From: Steroidobacteraceae bacterium
GTDB lineage: Bacteria; Pseudomonadota; Gammaproteobacteria; Steroidobacterales; Steroidobacteraceae
Length of the DNA: 64,000 nucleotides
Assembly (NCBI GenBank): GCA_025458865.1
Contig: JALORP010000015.1
Coordinates: 1-64,000, forward strand
Direction: 5' to 3'
A program made the translations under genes and the position numbers. Below are positions 17,065 to 26,485 of this stretch, one piece after another; within the stretch, counting starts at the first letter, position 1, and each line of letters opens with the position of its first letter. The notes beneath the pieces were generated by a model. The model was given only the letters and a program-made list of their open reading frames with translations, did not search any database and was not told the DNA's origin.

Positions 17065-17915
17065 TGGCCAGCGCGGGGCTCTGGTCGGATGCCTGGGCGA
17101 GGCTCGCCGCGAACCGCGCGGCGATGACGAGCGCGGCCCTGCTCGTCGTGCTCACGCTGCTGGCGCTGCTCGGGCCGATGTCGAGCCCGTACGCGCCGGA
17201 TGCCATCGACTGGGAGCACATGGCGGTGCCGCCCTCGCTCGAGTCCGGGCACTGGCTCGGCACGGACCGGCTCGGGCGGGACCTGTTCGTACGCACGCTC
17301 CACGGCGCGCGGCTGTCGCTGGCGGTCGCTCTGCTGGCGACGCTGGTCAGCCTGCTGATCGGCGTGACCTGGGGCGCGGTTGCCGGCTTTGCCGGCGGGC
17401 GGACGGATGCGCTCATGATGCGCGCCGTGGACGTGCTGTATGCGCTGCCCCAGGTGTTCTTCGTCATCATCCTGACCGTGCTGTTCGACCGCAGCGTGTT
17501 CCTGCTCTTCGTCGCGATCGGGGCGGTCGGGTGGCTGACCATGGCGCGCGTGGTGCGTGGCCAGGCCCTCGCGCTGAGGCAGCGGGAGTTCGTGGAGGCG
17601 GCGGTCGCGTCCGGCGCGGGTCCTGTCCGGATCGTCTTCGGCCACATCATCCCGAACCTGATGGGGCCCGTGATCGTCTACGCGACGCTCATGATCCCGC
17701 AGATGATCCTGGTCGAGAGCTTCCTGAGTTTCCTGGGCATCGGCATCCAGGAGCCGCTCGCGAGCCTCGGCAACCTCATCGCCGATGGCTCGGCCGAGAT
17801 GGAGACGGCGCCCTGGATCCTGCTCGTGCCGGCGAGCTGTCTCGTGCTGATCGTCTTCTCGTTCAATTTCCTGGGCGACGGCCTGCGCGACGCCCTCGAT
17901 CCACGGGAGCGCTGA
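17064..17915 (+). CDS. ABC transporter permease, OppC/DppC type
   Basis: A 283-residue second permease of the PepT class. Typical features are the N-terminal LGPMSSPYAPDAIDW, HWLGTDRLGRDLFVRTLHGARLSL and the EAA loop FVEAAVASGAGPVRIVFGHIIPN. Near the end comes the expected FNFLGDGLRDALDPR. Its ATG at 17064 overlaps the preceding stop, and its own stop overlaps the next start at 17915, so translation is coupled. Confidence 0.95.
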   Translation: MASAGLWSDAWARLAANRAAMTSAALLVVLTLLALLGPMSSPYAPDAIDWEHMAVPPSLESGHWLGTDRLGRDLFVRTLHGARLSLAVALLATLVSLLIGVTWGAVAGFAGGRTDALMMRAVDVLYALPQVFFVIILTVLFDRSVFLLFVAIGAVGWLTMARVVRGQALALRQREFVEAAVASGAGPVRIVFGHIIPNLMGPVIVYATLMIPQMILVESFLSFLGIGIQEPLASLGNLIADGSAEMETAPWILLVPASCLVLIVFSFNFLGDGLRDALDPRER

Positions 17916-18880
17916 TGGCGCTGCTCGAGCTCGAATCGCTGCACGTCCGCTTCCGCACCCGCGAGGGCGAGCTCGAGGCCGTGCGCGGCATGGACCTCGC
18001 GGTCGAGCCGGGTGAATGCGTCGCCATCGTGGGGGAATCGGGCTCCGGCAAGAGCCAGACGCTGCTTGCCGCCACGGGCATGCTCGCCGCGAACGGCACC
18101 GCTTCGGGACGTGTCGCCTTCGAAGGCGAGTCGCTGCTCGGTCAGCCGGCGCGCCTCGCGCGTGTTCGGGGTCCGGGCATCGGCTACGTCTTCCAGGACG
18201 CCCTCGGCAGCCTGACGCCGCACCTGACCGTCGGCGCCCAGCTCGCCGAGGCGCTCGCCGTTCACCACGGCGTTTCCGCCGCCGACGCCCGCACCGAGGC
18301 GCGGCGCATGCTGGAACGCGTCCAGGTTCCAGACCCCGACGCGCGGCTCGGGCAGTATCCCCACGAGCTGTCGGGCGGGACGCGCCAGCGCGTGGCCATC
18401 GCCGCGGCGCTGATGCCGCAGCCCCGACTGCTCATTGCGGACGAACCGACGACGGCGCTGGACGTGACCGTCCAGGCACAGGTCGTCGCGCTGTTCCGCG
18501 ACCTGCGTGCGTCCCTCGGCATGGCGCTCGTCCTGGTTACCCACGACCTCGGCGTTGTCGCGGGGCTCGCGGACCGCGTGATCGTGATGTACGCGGGGCG
18601 CATCGTGGAGGAGGGGCCGGCCGTGGCGCTGTTCGCATCGCCGCGCCATCCCTACACGGCCGGGCTGCTGGCGGCTCTTCCGAGGCTCGACGACGACCTG
18701 GCAGCGCCGATGCGGACCATTCCAGGCGTGCCGCCCGGCGCCGGGCGCGATGCCGGCTGCGCGTTCCGGTACCGCTGCGGCCACGCGAGCGGCCGGTGCG
18801 AAGTGCGGCCGGATCTCGCCGGGTCGGGATCGAGCCGCGTCGCCTGCCATCACCCGCGCGATCCAGGGGGAGGATCGTGA
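17915..18880 (+). CDS. ABC transporter ATP-binding protein, OppD/DppD type
   Basis: A 321-residue ATPase. Walker A is GESGSGKSQT, the signature motif LSGGTRQRVAIAAAL is a variant of the usual LSGGMRQR, and Walker B is LLIADEPTTALD. The C-terminal oligopeptide-transporter extension has HPYTAGLLAALPRL and a cysteine-rich end (GCAFRYRCGHASGRC), as in Fe-S-carrying OppD-type proteins. It overlaps oppC by one base and oppF by four. Confidence 0.95.
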   Translation: MALLELESLHVRFRTREGELEAVRGMDLAVEPGECVAIVGESGSGKSQTLLAATGMLAANGTASGRVAFEGESLLGQPARLARVRGPGIGYVFQDALGSLTPHLTVGAQLAEALAVHHGVSAADARTEARRMLERVQVPDPDARLGQYPHELSGGTRQRVAIAAALMPQPRLLIADEPTTALDVTVQAQVVALFRDLRASLGMALVLVTHDLGVVAGLADRVIVMYAGRIVEEGPAVALFASPRHPYTAGLLAALPRLDDDLAAPMRTIPGVPPGAGRDAGCAFRYRCGHASGRCEVRPDLAGSGSSRVACHHPRDPGGGS

Positions 18881-19881
18881 GCGTGCTGCTGGAAGGCCGG
18901 GACCTCGCGGTGCGTTATCGCGTGTCGGGCGGGCTGCTGCGGTCGCGCTGGCTTACGGCGGTGGACGGGGCGAGCCTGTCGCTCTCGTCGGGCGGGACCC
19001 TCGGCGTGGTCGGCGAGTCGGGCTGCGGCAAGAGCACGCTCGGTCGCGCGTTGATCGGCCTCGCACCGCTGGCGGCCGGGGAGTTGCGCTGGCAGGGCCA
19101 ACGCGTCGATGGTCTTTCGGCGCGCGGCTGGCGGCGCCTGCGGCGCGAGCTGCAGATCGTCTTCCAGGACCCACTCGGCAGCCTCGACCCGAGGATGACG
19201 GTGGGGCAGAGCGTCGCGGAACCACTGGCCGTGTTCGAGCCGTCGCTCTCGCGCGCGGCCCGGCGGACCCGCGTCGGCGAGACGCTCGAGCGCGTCGGCC
19301 TGCCGGCCGGCGCAGCCGACCGCTACCCGCATGAGTTCAGCGGCGGCCAGTGCCAGCGTATCGGCATCGCGCGCGCCGTGATCCTGAAGCCACGGCTCGT
19401 CGTCTGCGACGAGCCGGTGAGCGCGCTCGACGTGTCGGTCCAGGGGCAGGTGGTGAACCTGCTGCGCGAGCTGCGCGACGACCTGGGGCTCGCCTACCTC
19501 TTCATCAGCCACAACCTCGCGGTCGTGCGGCACCTGAGCACCGAGGTGGTGGTGATGTACCTCGGCCGGGTGATGGAGAGCGGCCCGCGCGATGCGATCT
19601 ACGGGCGCCCGCTTCATCCCTACACGCGCATGCTGCTCGACGCCGTGCCGGTGGCGGACCCGCAGATCGAGCGGCACCGGACGCGAACCCTTCCGTCCGG
19701 CGAGCTGCCTTCTCCGCTGTCTCCCCCGGACGGCTGCGTGTTCCGGACGCGCTGCCCGCTGGCCGAGGCGCGCTGCGCCGAGCGGCGACCGCTGCTGCAG
19801 GAGGCAGCCCCCGGTCATCGCATCGCTTGCCATCGCTGGCGGGAGTGGCCAACAGGATTGAATACGCCCCCGGATCGGTAG
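18877..19881 (+). CDS. ABC transporter ATP-binding protein, OppF/DppF type
   Basis: A 334-residue second ATPase of the peptide transporter. Walker A is GESGCGKST, the signature is FSGGQCQRIGIARA and Walker B is LVVCDEPVSALD. The C-terminal motif HPYTRMLLDAVPVADP and the cysteine-containing GCVFRTRCPLAEARC are typical of OppF. I chose the GTG at 18877, which overlaps the oppD stop (GTGA); no ATG in this frame fits. The transporter lacks a dedicated substrate-binding protein in this window. Confidence 0.95.
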   Translation: MSVLLEGRDLAVRYRVSGGLLRSRWLTAVDGASLSLSSGGTLGVVGESGCGKSTLGRALIGLAPLAAGELRWQGQRVDGLSARGWRRLRRELQIVFQDPLGSLDPRMTVGQSVAEPLAVFEPSLSRAARRTRVGETLERVGLPAGAADRYPHEFSGGQCQRIGIARAVILKPRLVVCDEPVSALDVSVQGQVVNLLRELRDDLGLAYLFISHNLAVVRHLSTEVVVMYLGRVMESGPRDAIYGRPLHPYTRMLLDAVPVADPQIERHRTRTLPSGELPSPLSPPDGCVFRTRCPLAEARCAERRPLLQEAAPGHRIACHRWREWPTGLNTPPDR

Positions 19882-19884
19882 AAT
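19858..19884 (+). promoter_or_regulatory. weak candidate promoter for SDR gene
   Basis: TTGAAT (19858-19863) and TAGAAT (19879-19884) are separated by only 15 bases, inside and just after the 3' end of the oppF-like gene and 33 bases before the SDR start. The spacing is short, so this is tentative. Confidence 0.3.
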
Positions 19885-19916
19885 ACGCGGCCCTCGTCAT
19901 TTTCAGGGACCGTTCC

Positions 19917-20747
19917 ATGCACAGACTCGACGGCAAGGTCGCGCTGGTGACCGGCGCAGGACGCAGCGGCGGCCTCGGCGAGGCGATCTGCCTGAGGCTC
20001 GCCGCCGCCGGCGCGCGCATCGTGGTCACCGACCTCGGCGCAGGCCGGGCGATGATGGAAACCGGGCACATCGGGACGACCGGCGAGATGGAGGCAGTGG
20101 CGGGGCGCGTGCGCGCGGCCGGCAGCGAGGCCATTGCCGTGCCGCTCGACGTGTGCGACGAGGCACAGGCCGAGGCGGCCGTGCAGCGGGCCGTGGACGC
20201 CTTCGGGCGGCTCGACATCCTCGTCAACAACGCCGGCATCGGTTACCTGATCTCGCCGCTGGTGGAAACGCCCGCCGAGCGCTGGCGCACGGTGCTGGAG
20301 GTTAACCTGACGGGCGTCTTCCTCTGCACCAAGGTCGCCGCGCAGCAGATGATCCGCCAGGGGCAGGGCGGCCGCGTGGTCAACATCGCGAGCCAGGCCG
20401 CCAAGTCCGGTCATCGCCACATGGCCGCCTACACGGCCTCGAAGCACGGGATGGTGGGCCTCACGCGCAGCGCCGCGATGGAACTCGGACCGCACGGCAT
20501 CACGGTCAACGCGGTGTGCCCGAACCACGTGACGACGGGCCTCGGCGCTGTCCAGAACGAGTACTTCGCGAAGCTGAACAACCAGACGGTGCCGGAGTAC
20601 CTGGCCACGATGCGCGAGCGAATCCCGATGCGGCGCGTCGGGCTGCCGGCGGACACAGCCGGCGCCGTGGCCTTCCTGTGCTCTGACGAGGCGGCCTACA
20701 TCACCGGCGAGGCGATGAACGTCAGCGGCGGCGTGGAAATGCACTGA
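19917..20747 (+). CDS. short-chain dehydrogenase/reductase (SDR)
   Basis: A 276-residue classical SDR. The dinucleotide site is TGAGRSGGLGEAI, with NNAG in LDILVNNAGIGY. The catalytic Ser-Tyr-Lys set is present in NIASQAAKSGHRHMAAYTASKHG, with Ser in NIAS and Y-x-x-x-K in YTASK. There is an acidic residue after the second strand (VTDLGAGRAM), which favours NAD+ over NADP+. An insertion near residues 40-60 is longer than in most family members. The ATG at 19917 has AGGGA upstream. It oxidises or reduces an unknown alcohol/ketone, perhaps the imported substrate of this region. Confidence 0.92.
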   Translation: MHRLDGKVALVTGAGRSGGLGEAICLRLAAAGARIVVTDLGAGRAMMETGHIGTTGEMEAVAGRVRAAGSEAIAVPLDVCDEAQAEAAVQRAVDAFGRLDILVNNAGIGYLISPLVETPAERWRTVLEVNLTGVFLCTKVAAQQMIRQGQGGRVVNIASQAAKSGHRHMAAYTASKHGMVGLTRSAAMELGPHGITVNAVCPNHVTTGLGAVQNEYFAKLNNQTVPEYLATMRERIPMRRVGLPADTAGAVAFLCSDEAAYITGEAMNVSGGVEMH

Positions 20748-20796
20748 CGGCGGCCGCGCACACGCCGGCGCCTGAGAACGTTGCGGGAGCGCGACA

Positions 20797-20826
20797 TTGG
20801 CTGTGTTTCCGAGCCGGCAGTGATAG
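20797..20826 (+). promoter_or_regulatory. candidate promoter for TonB receptor gene
   Basis: TTGGCT (20797-20802) and TGATAG (20821-20826) are spaced by 18 bases, about 75 bases before the receptor start codon. The match to sigma70 consensus is moderate. Confidence 0.35.
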
Positions 20827-20900
20827 ATTCCGGCAGGTCGTGGGGCGGCCAGGGGACCGCTGCCACGGTTGCTTCGAAGCTTCAATCAGGGGGGGAGAAC

Positions 20901-23384
20901 ATGAAGCGTTTGAACAGGGTTGGATTGGCGGTGTCGGCGGTCTGCGCGGGTGCGCTCTCGTCGCCGGCCGGCGCGCAGGGCGCGCTGGAAGAGATCGTCG
21001 TGACCGCGCGCAAGACCGAGGAGACGCTCCAGGAAGCGCCGGTCGCGGTGACGGCTTTCACCGCCGAGCGTCTCGAGGAGCGCGGCATCGAGTCCGTGGC
21101 CGACGTAGCCCGCTTCACGCCGGGCCTCGTCTTCGACCAGAACTTCGGTCGCGCGACGGAGCGGCCGGTGATCCGTGGCCAGGGCAACGTGCTCGCCGGC
21201 GTGACCACCGGAGCCGAGGCGGGCGCTGCCTACTTCATCGACGGCATCTACTTCTCGGGTGATGTCCAGAGCCTCGACCTGTCCGACGTCCAGCGCGTCG
21301 AAGTGATCCGCGGCCCGCAGAGCGCGCTGTATGGGCGAAACACCTATTCGGGCGCGATCAATTTCGTCACGCGCGCCCCCCTGGATACCTTCGCAGCTTC
21401 GGCCCGTGCGAGCTACGACAGCGACGAGGTGGACGCCAGCCTTCGCCTCGAAGGCCCGATCGTCGACGGCCTGGCCGGTTCCATCTCGTTCCGCTACTAC
21501 GACTTCGAGGGCCAGCACCGCAACCAGGTCACCGGAAAGCTGGTCGGCGAGGAACGCACGGAGGCCGTGAACGCCGTGCTGGACTGGCAGCCGAACGACG
21601 ACTTCCGCCTGCGGGTTCGTGGCGGCTACACCGACGACGACGACGGCACCCGGCCGCTGTTCCTTCAGGATTCCTCCTTCAACAACTGTTACCCGGGCAC
21701 GCGCTCGCTGACTTCCTACGGGAACGCCACCAACGGCGTGCCGGCGAACGACTTCCAGTATTTCTGCGGCGCGATCCGCGCGCGGCCCGTCGCCCTCAAT
21801 GACGGGCCGACGGTCAACCCCGTTTACACGCCCGCCGTCCCCGCCAGCCTCGTGTTCGTCGCGCCCCCGGCGCAGATCGGCGGCACGGTCTATCGGCCGG
21901 AGGACGGCGTCGAGTTCTCGGGCGTGGCCCGGGAGCGGCGCTATGCCAGTGCGCTGGCGGACTGGGACGTTTTCGGCAGCGGCTACACGCTGTCGGTCGC
22001 GAGCGCGTTGCGCAACGAGAGCCGGTTCACCGGCGCCGACTCGACCCACAGCCCGGTCAACTACTGGTTCCCCGCAGCGTCTTTCGCGGCCGGATCAAAC
22101 GCGTTCCTCAACAGCTCGGACCGGACCAAGTTCGAGGACTGGTCGCTCGAGATGCGTTTCGCCTCGCCGGTGGATCGCTCAGTCCGCTGGATGGTCGGCG
22201 CGTTCCACTATGAACTCGACCAGAAGCAGTACACGGTCAACTTCGTCAACCCGAACGGGCAGTCCATCCCCGTGGAGATCGGCGACACGCTGAATACGGC
22301 CGTGTTCGGCCTGGTCGAGTGGCAGTTCGCCGAGAAGTGGTCCATCACGGCCGAGGGCCGCTACGCGGAAGAGACCAAGAAGCTCGTCCAGCGGGCCGCG
22401 GGCACCGTGAATCCGGGCGCAGTGAACTACCGGGACGAGGGCCAGTTCGACAAGTTCACGCCAAGGGTCACCCTCGACTGGAAGGCGACGGACGACCTGA
22501 GCCTCTACGCCATCTACGCCGAGGGCAACAAGCCGGGCGGCTTGAACGGCTCGAACGGCCTCGCCAACGGCTTCCCCACCTGGGACGAGGAGACCTCGAC
22601 GAACTACGAACTCGGCCTCAAGGCGGCCTGGCTGGACGGGCGCCTGGTCACGAATGTCGCCACCTATTTCATCGATGCGAAGGACGTGCAGCTGACGACG
22701 GCTGTGCCGCCGGCGCCGGGCACGACGGCCAGCTCGATCTCGGTGGTCACCAACCAGGGTGCCGCAGAGATCTTCGGCGTGGAGTTCGAAGCGACCTGGC
22801 GGCCGATCGATCCGCTCACCCTGAGCCTGACCTACGCGCTGGCCGACTCGGAGTTCACGGAGGGCTGCGACGATTTCCAGTGGGTGCTCACCTCGGGTGG
22901 CGGCCTGTTCAACCCCGCCAACCCCACAGCCAACAACCTGAACGGTCAGGGCAACTGCTCCATAGAGGGCAACCAGCTGCCGCTGTCGGCGAAGAACCAG
23001 GGGTCGCTCGCGATCGACTGGCGCCAGCCCTTCGCCAACGGCCTCGAGTGGTACGTCAACGCCGACGTGAGCTACACGGACAAGCGCTACGTGCAGGTCC
23101 ACAACCTTGCCTACGTGCCGGAAGCGACGCTGGTCGGGGCCCGCCTCGGCATCTCGGGCGAGCGCTGGTCGGCGGGACTCTACGGCCGGAACCTCACCGA
23201 CGAGGACGCGCCGCTGGTGGCGACCCGGTGGTTCACGCTGCCCTACGGCTTCGGCTACGGGGCCCAGGTGCCGGTGGCGCAGCGCATTCCGGGTGCGGAT
23301 TACGGCGCGCCGCGCGGATTCTTCGGCACGCTGCGCCGCGAGCGCCAGGTGGGCGTGGAGTTCACCTATCGCTACGGCAACTGA
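20901..23384 (+). CDS. TonB-dependent outer-membrane receptor
   Basis: An 827-residue receptor. A signal peptide (residues 1-26, ending SSPAGAQ) is followed by a TonB-box-like EEIVVTARK and the plug domain (ERLEERGIESVADVARFTPG, then VEVIRGPQSALYGRNTYSGAINFVTR). The beta-barrel follows with alternating aromatic strands. It takes up large or scarce ligands across the outer membrane, using TonB-ExbBD energy. The plug has the QSALYGRNT motif common in the large IroN/FyuA-like group of alpha- and gammaproteobacteria, so an organic ligand rather than iron is quite possible. The last residue is Asn rather than the usual aromatic. A GGGGGGAGA ribosome site precedes the start. Confidence 0.95.
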   Translation: MKRLNRVGLAVSAVCAGALSSPAGAQGALEEIVVTARKTEETLQEAPVAVTAFTAERLEERGIESVADVARFTPGLVFDQNFGRATERPVIRGQGNVLAGVTTGAEAGAAYFIDGIYFSGDVQSLDLSDVQRVEVIRGPQSALYGRNTYSGAINFVTRAPLDTFAASARASYDSDEVDASLRLEGPIVDGLAGSISFRYYDFEGQHRNQVTGKLVGEERTEAVNAVLDWQPNDDFRLRVRGGYTDDDDGTRPLFLQDSSFNNCYPGTRSLTSYGNATNGVPANDFQYFCGAIRARPVALNDGPTVNPVYTPAVPASLVFVAPPAQIGGTVYRPEDGVEFSGVARERRYASALADWDVFGSGYTLSVASALRNESRFTGADSTHSPVNYWFPAASFAAGSNAFLNSSDRTKFEDWSLEMRFASPVDRSVRWMVGAFHYELDQKQYTVNFVNPNGQSIPVEIGDTLNTAVFGLVEWQFAEKWSITAEGRYAEETKKLVQRAAGTVNPGAVNYRDEGQFDKFTPRVTLDWKATDDLSLYAIYAEGNKPGGLNGSNGLANGFPTWDEETSTNYELGLKAAWLDGRLVTNVATYFIDAKDVQLTTAVPPAPGTTASSISVVTNQGAAEIFGVEFEATWRPIDPLTLSLTYALADSEFTEGCDDFQWVLTSGGGLFNPANPTANNLNGQGNCSIEGNQLPLSAKNQGSLAIDWRQPFANGLEWYVNADVSYTDKRYVQVHNLAYVPEATLVGARLGISGERWSAGLYGRNLTDEDAPLVATRWFTLPYGFGYGAQVPVAQRIPGADYGAPRGFFGTLRRERQVGVEFTYRYGN

Positions 23385-23388
23385 CCGG

Positions 23389-23425
23389 GCCGGGGGGAAC
23401 GGGGGTCCTCCCCGTTCCCCCCGGC
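23389..23425. terminator. 16-bp GC hairpin after TonB receptor
   Basis: A perfect 16-bp stem (23389-23404 with 23410-23425) and a five-base loop begin four bases after the receptor's stop codon. There is no T-tract. It probably stabilises or ends the receptor transcript, and separates it from the convergent VOC gene. Confidence 0.6.
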
Positions 23426-23489
23426 AGCCCGCCCGGGACGATGCGAGGGTGATCCGCCTGAACGTCGGCCCGTCCCTGGCCCGCCCTGT

Positions 23490-24377
23490 TCAGCGTTCCT
23501 CGATCAGTTCGATGTACTCGCCGGCGGCTCCGCGCATGAGCGCCGTTCGCCGGCCATCGTAGGGAGCCGCCTCGATCCTTCGGGGCTGCGCGAGGAACTC
23601 GAGCTCGAGCGCATCGAGGCTCTTGACCGAGAAGCTGACCATGCTCATGCCGGGCGGCAGCTCGCCCGGCCGCTGCGGACGTGGCGTCGCGGCGGACGGG
23701 TACTCGTCGAGCTCGATCAGGAAGTTCTCCGGGAACTGCACGATCGCGAGCCTGAAGTCATGCCCGACCGGAAGGTCCCAGGCCTTGGCCAGCACGGAGA
23801 TCTTCGAGTCCATCGCCGCGGTCACCGGCATCGCAAGCCTGTCCGCGTAAAAGCGGCGCATGGCCTCCATGTCGGGCCCGCCGAGCACCACGATGAAGGT
23901 GCGGTCCACGAAGCTCTGCGCGCTGCCGAGGTTGAACAGCGACTTTCCCGCGGGGATGCGGGTGAGGTACACGAGTTCATCGGCTGGCCCGAGGGCCTGC
24001 ATGGCGATGATCTCGGGGTTCATCGAGAGGCCTTTCGGCTCGCCTATGATGCGAAACGGCGAGTCCTTCAGCCGCTCGTGGACGGCGTGGGTGTCCTCGA
24101 CCAGGATCTCGTTCGAGTTCCAGCCGTGGGTGCGCATCGCCGCGAAGCCCTCCACCGCATCCTGGCGGATCAGGCGCAGGTATGCCGGGGCGCCGCTCTC
24201 GGGCTGCATCAGCAGGAAGTCCCGCCCGGCGAGCGCGGGGGTTCCCCAGCTCTCGGCGAGCCCGGCGGCGAGGCGGCCGCGCCCGACCACGCGGTAGCCG
24301 AGATAGTCCGCATAGGCTCGCTCGACCGGGGCGAGGTCGGGAACGGTCATGGTGACCGCGATGATGGCCGTGAGCAT
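23490..24377 (-). CDS. VOC-superfamily protein (two glyoxalase-like modules)
   Basis: A 295-residue protein of the vicinal-oxygen-chelate fold with two tandem modules: residues about 1-125, starting IIAVTMTVPDLAPVERAYADYLGY, and about 130-290, with VLGGPDMEAMRRFYADRLAM. The pattern matches ring-cleavage dioxygenase, methylmalonyl-CoA epimerase and glyoxalase relatives. The final strand has YIELIE with the metal-ligand Glu. The exact reaction is unknown. It is divergent from the FMN/FAD oxidoreductase gene, with about 116 bp between them. Confidence 0.8.
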   Translation of the reverse strand: MLTAIIAVTMTVPDLAPVERAYADYLGYRVVGRGRLAAGLAESWGTPALAGRDFLLMQPESGAPAYLRLIRQDAVEGFAAMRTHGWNSNEILVEDTHAVHERLKDSPFRIIGEPKGLSMNPEIIAMQALGPADELVYLTRIPAGKSLFNLGSAQSFVDRTFIVVLGGPDMEAMRRFYADRLAMPVTAAMDSKISVLAKAWDLPVGHDFRLAIVQFPENFLIELDEYPSAATPRPQRPGELPPGMSMVSFSVKSLDALELEFLAQPRRIEAAPYDGRRTALMRGAAGEYIELIEER

Positions 24378-24493
24378 TCACCGTACTCCGGGCGCGCGAC
24401 ACACCCTGTGATATCTTCCGGCGCGCGAAACATGGTAGCCGCCACGCCTTGTCCGGGCCAACGCTTCAGACGACAGGGTAGGAGGTAACGCGC

Positions 24494-26485
24494 ATGAACG
24501 CTTCACAGGGAGACTCGTCTTTCCCGCGGCTGTTCGAACCGATCACGCTCGCCGGAAAGCGCCTGAAGAACCGGGTCACCCACGCCTCGATGACCACCCG
24601 CATGGGGCGCGAGCAGCGGCTCACGGAGAGGCAGCTCGACTACTATCGAAACCGCGCGCGCGGCGGCTGTTCGCTCATCGTCACCGAGCCGCTCACGGCC
24701 TGGCGGCGGCAGCAGGCGCCGCACAAGCTCAGGGTGCGGGGCGGCGATGCCTTCGCCGACCTGCAGCGTTTCGCGGACGCGGTCGAGTCCGAGGACTGTC
24801 GCCTGCTTGGCCAGATCCAGGATCCCGGCCGCGGGCGGCACGAGCGCGGCCGAAACCCGCTCGCCTGGGGCGCGTCCTCGCTGCCGGACGACCTGAGCTG
24901 GACGGTCCCGCACGTCCTGTCGGTGGAGGAGATCCGCGAGATGATCGCGGACTTCGCGGAGTCGGCCGCGACGCTCAAGCGCGCCGGGTTCTCGGGCGTC
25001 GAGATCTCGGCGGGTCACGGCCACCTGTTCCACCAGTTCATGTCGCCCTGGTCCAACCGCCGCGACGACGAGTACGGCGGTGCGCTGGAGAATCGGCTGC
25101 GTCTCACACGGGAGCTCATCGCCGCGATCCGGCAGTCCTGCGGTGCCGACTTCATCGTCGGCCTGAAGCTGCCCGGTGACGACGGCGTGAATGGCGGCAT
25201 TGGGCCGGTCGAGGCGGCCGAGATCGCGCCCCGCCTGTGCGCACCCGGCGCGGTGGAGTACGTCTGCTTCACCTGGGGCGCGCACGCCCGCTCTCTCGAC
25301 ATGCACATCCCCGACGCGCATTGGCCGCGTGCGCCGTTCCTCGACATCGTTCGCGCGCTCAAGGCCACCATCCCAGGCGTGCCCGTGATGGCGGTCGGCC
25401 TGATCACCGACCCGGCCGAGGCCGAGGGGATCATTACGCGAGGCGATGCCGAACTCGTGGCGCTGGGGCGGCCGCTCGTGACGGATCCCGCGTGGCCGCT
25501 CAAGGCCCGTGCCGGTCGCGGCGACATCCGCTACTGCGTCGCCTGCAACAGCTGCTGGGGACGGATCACGGAACACGCGACGCTGGCCTGCGACAACAAC
25601 CCGCGCGTCGCGGAGGCCGACGAGACCGACTACTGGCCGGTGAAGGCAGCCCGGGGCCGGCGAGTGGTGGTGGTGGGTGCGGGCATCGCCGGGCTCGAAG
25701 CCGCCTGGGTCGCCGCGGCGAGGGGGCACGAGGTGACGGTGATCGGCGCCGGTGCCGAGGCGGGCGGCAAGACGCGGCTGCACGCCCGCCTGCCGGGCGG
25801 CGAGAATCTCTCCAGCATCTACGACTACCAGCTGCTGGCAGCCAGGCGGGCCGGCCTGCGCCTCGAGCTGGGCCTTCGCGCCACCGCGGGAGACGTCCTC
25901 GCGCTCGAGCCGGAGGCCGTGGTGCTCGCGACGGGTTCGACCATGGGCTGGCCGCGCATGCTGCCCGCGGAGTGGCGCGCGGACGGCACGATCCCGGACC
26001 TCAGGACGCTGATGCCCGACCTCGTGGACCTCACCGAGCCGCAGGGCGGCACCGCGGTGCTGTTCGACATGGACCACGGGGAGGGCACCTACGCTTCGGC
26101 GCAGGTGCTGAAGCGCCTGTTCGACCGGGTGGTGATCCTCACGCCGCGGGACCGCATCGCAGAGGACACGCCGCTCGTCACGCGGCTCGGGATCCTGCGG
26201 CGAATGACGACGCTCGGCATCGAGCTGTGGCCCCTCATGGAGCCGTCGCCGCACTCGCGGCTGGAGGACGGCGTCTTGCTGGCGAGGAACGTCTACACCG
26301 GGGCGGAAACGGAGATCGGCGACGTCGCCATCTTCACCTACTCGACGGCGCGCGTCGCCGACGATGCGCTCGCCGCGCCGCTGCGCGCGGCGGGCGTTGA
26401 ACTGCGGCTCGTAGGGGATTGCTATGCGCCGCGCACGGTCATGGCCGCGACCTCGGAAGGCCACGCCGCGGGGCTCGCGCTGTGA
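24494..26485 (+). CDS. FMN/4Fe-4S/FAD NADH:flavin oxidoreductase, TMADH/2,4-dienoyl-CoA reductase family
   Basis: A 663-residue multidomain oxidoreductase. The N-terminal old-yellow-enzyme barrel (about 1-340) has LKNRVTHASMTTRMG and AGFSGVEISAGHGHLFHQFMSP. Four cysteines at 348, 351, 354 and 366 (C-x2-C-x2-C-x11-C) bind 4Fe-4S, close to the spacing of trimethylamine dehydrogenase rather than FadH. An NAD(P)/FAD domain follows (RRVVVVGAGIAGLEAAW). Family members reduce C=C bonds or demethylate amines. Here the substrate is unknown. It may serve the same catabolic pathway as the neighbouring TonB receptor and SDR. Confidence 0.92.
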   Translation: MNASQGDSSFPRLFEPITLAGKRLKNRVTHASMTTRMGREQRLTERQLDYYRNRARGGCSLIVTEPLTAWRRQQAPHKLRVRGGDAFADLQRFADAVESEDCRLLGQIQDPGRGRHERGRNPLAWGASSLPDDLSWTVPHVLSVEEIREMIADFAESAATLKRAGFSGVEISAGHGHLFHQFMSPWSNRRDDEYGGALENRLRLTRELIAAIRQSCGADFIVGLKLPGDDGVNGGIGPVEAAEIAPRLCAPGAVEYVCFTWGAHARSLDMHIPDAHWPRAPFLDIVRALKATIPGVPVMAVGLITDPAEAEGIITRGDAELVALGRPLVTDPAWPLKARAGRGDIRYCVACNSCWGRITEHATLACDNNPRVAEADETDYWPVKAARGRRVVVVGAGIAGLEAAWVAAARGHEVTVIGAGAEAGGKTRLHARLPGGENLSSIYDYQLLAARRAGLRLELGLRATAGDVLALEPEAVVLATGSTMGWPRMLPAEWRADGTIPDLRTLMPDLVDLTEPQGGTAVLFDMDHGEGTYASAQVLKRLFDRVVILTPRDRIAEDTPLVTRLGILRRMTTLGIELWPLMEPSPHSRLEDGVLLARNVYTGAETEIGDVAIFTYSTARVADDALAAPLRAAGVELRLVGDCYAPRTVMAATSEGHAAGLAL

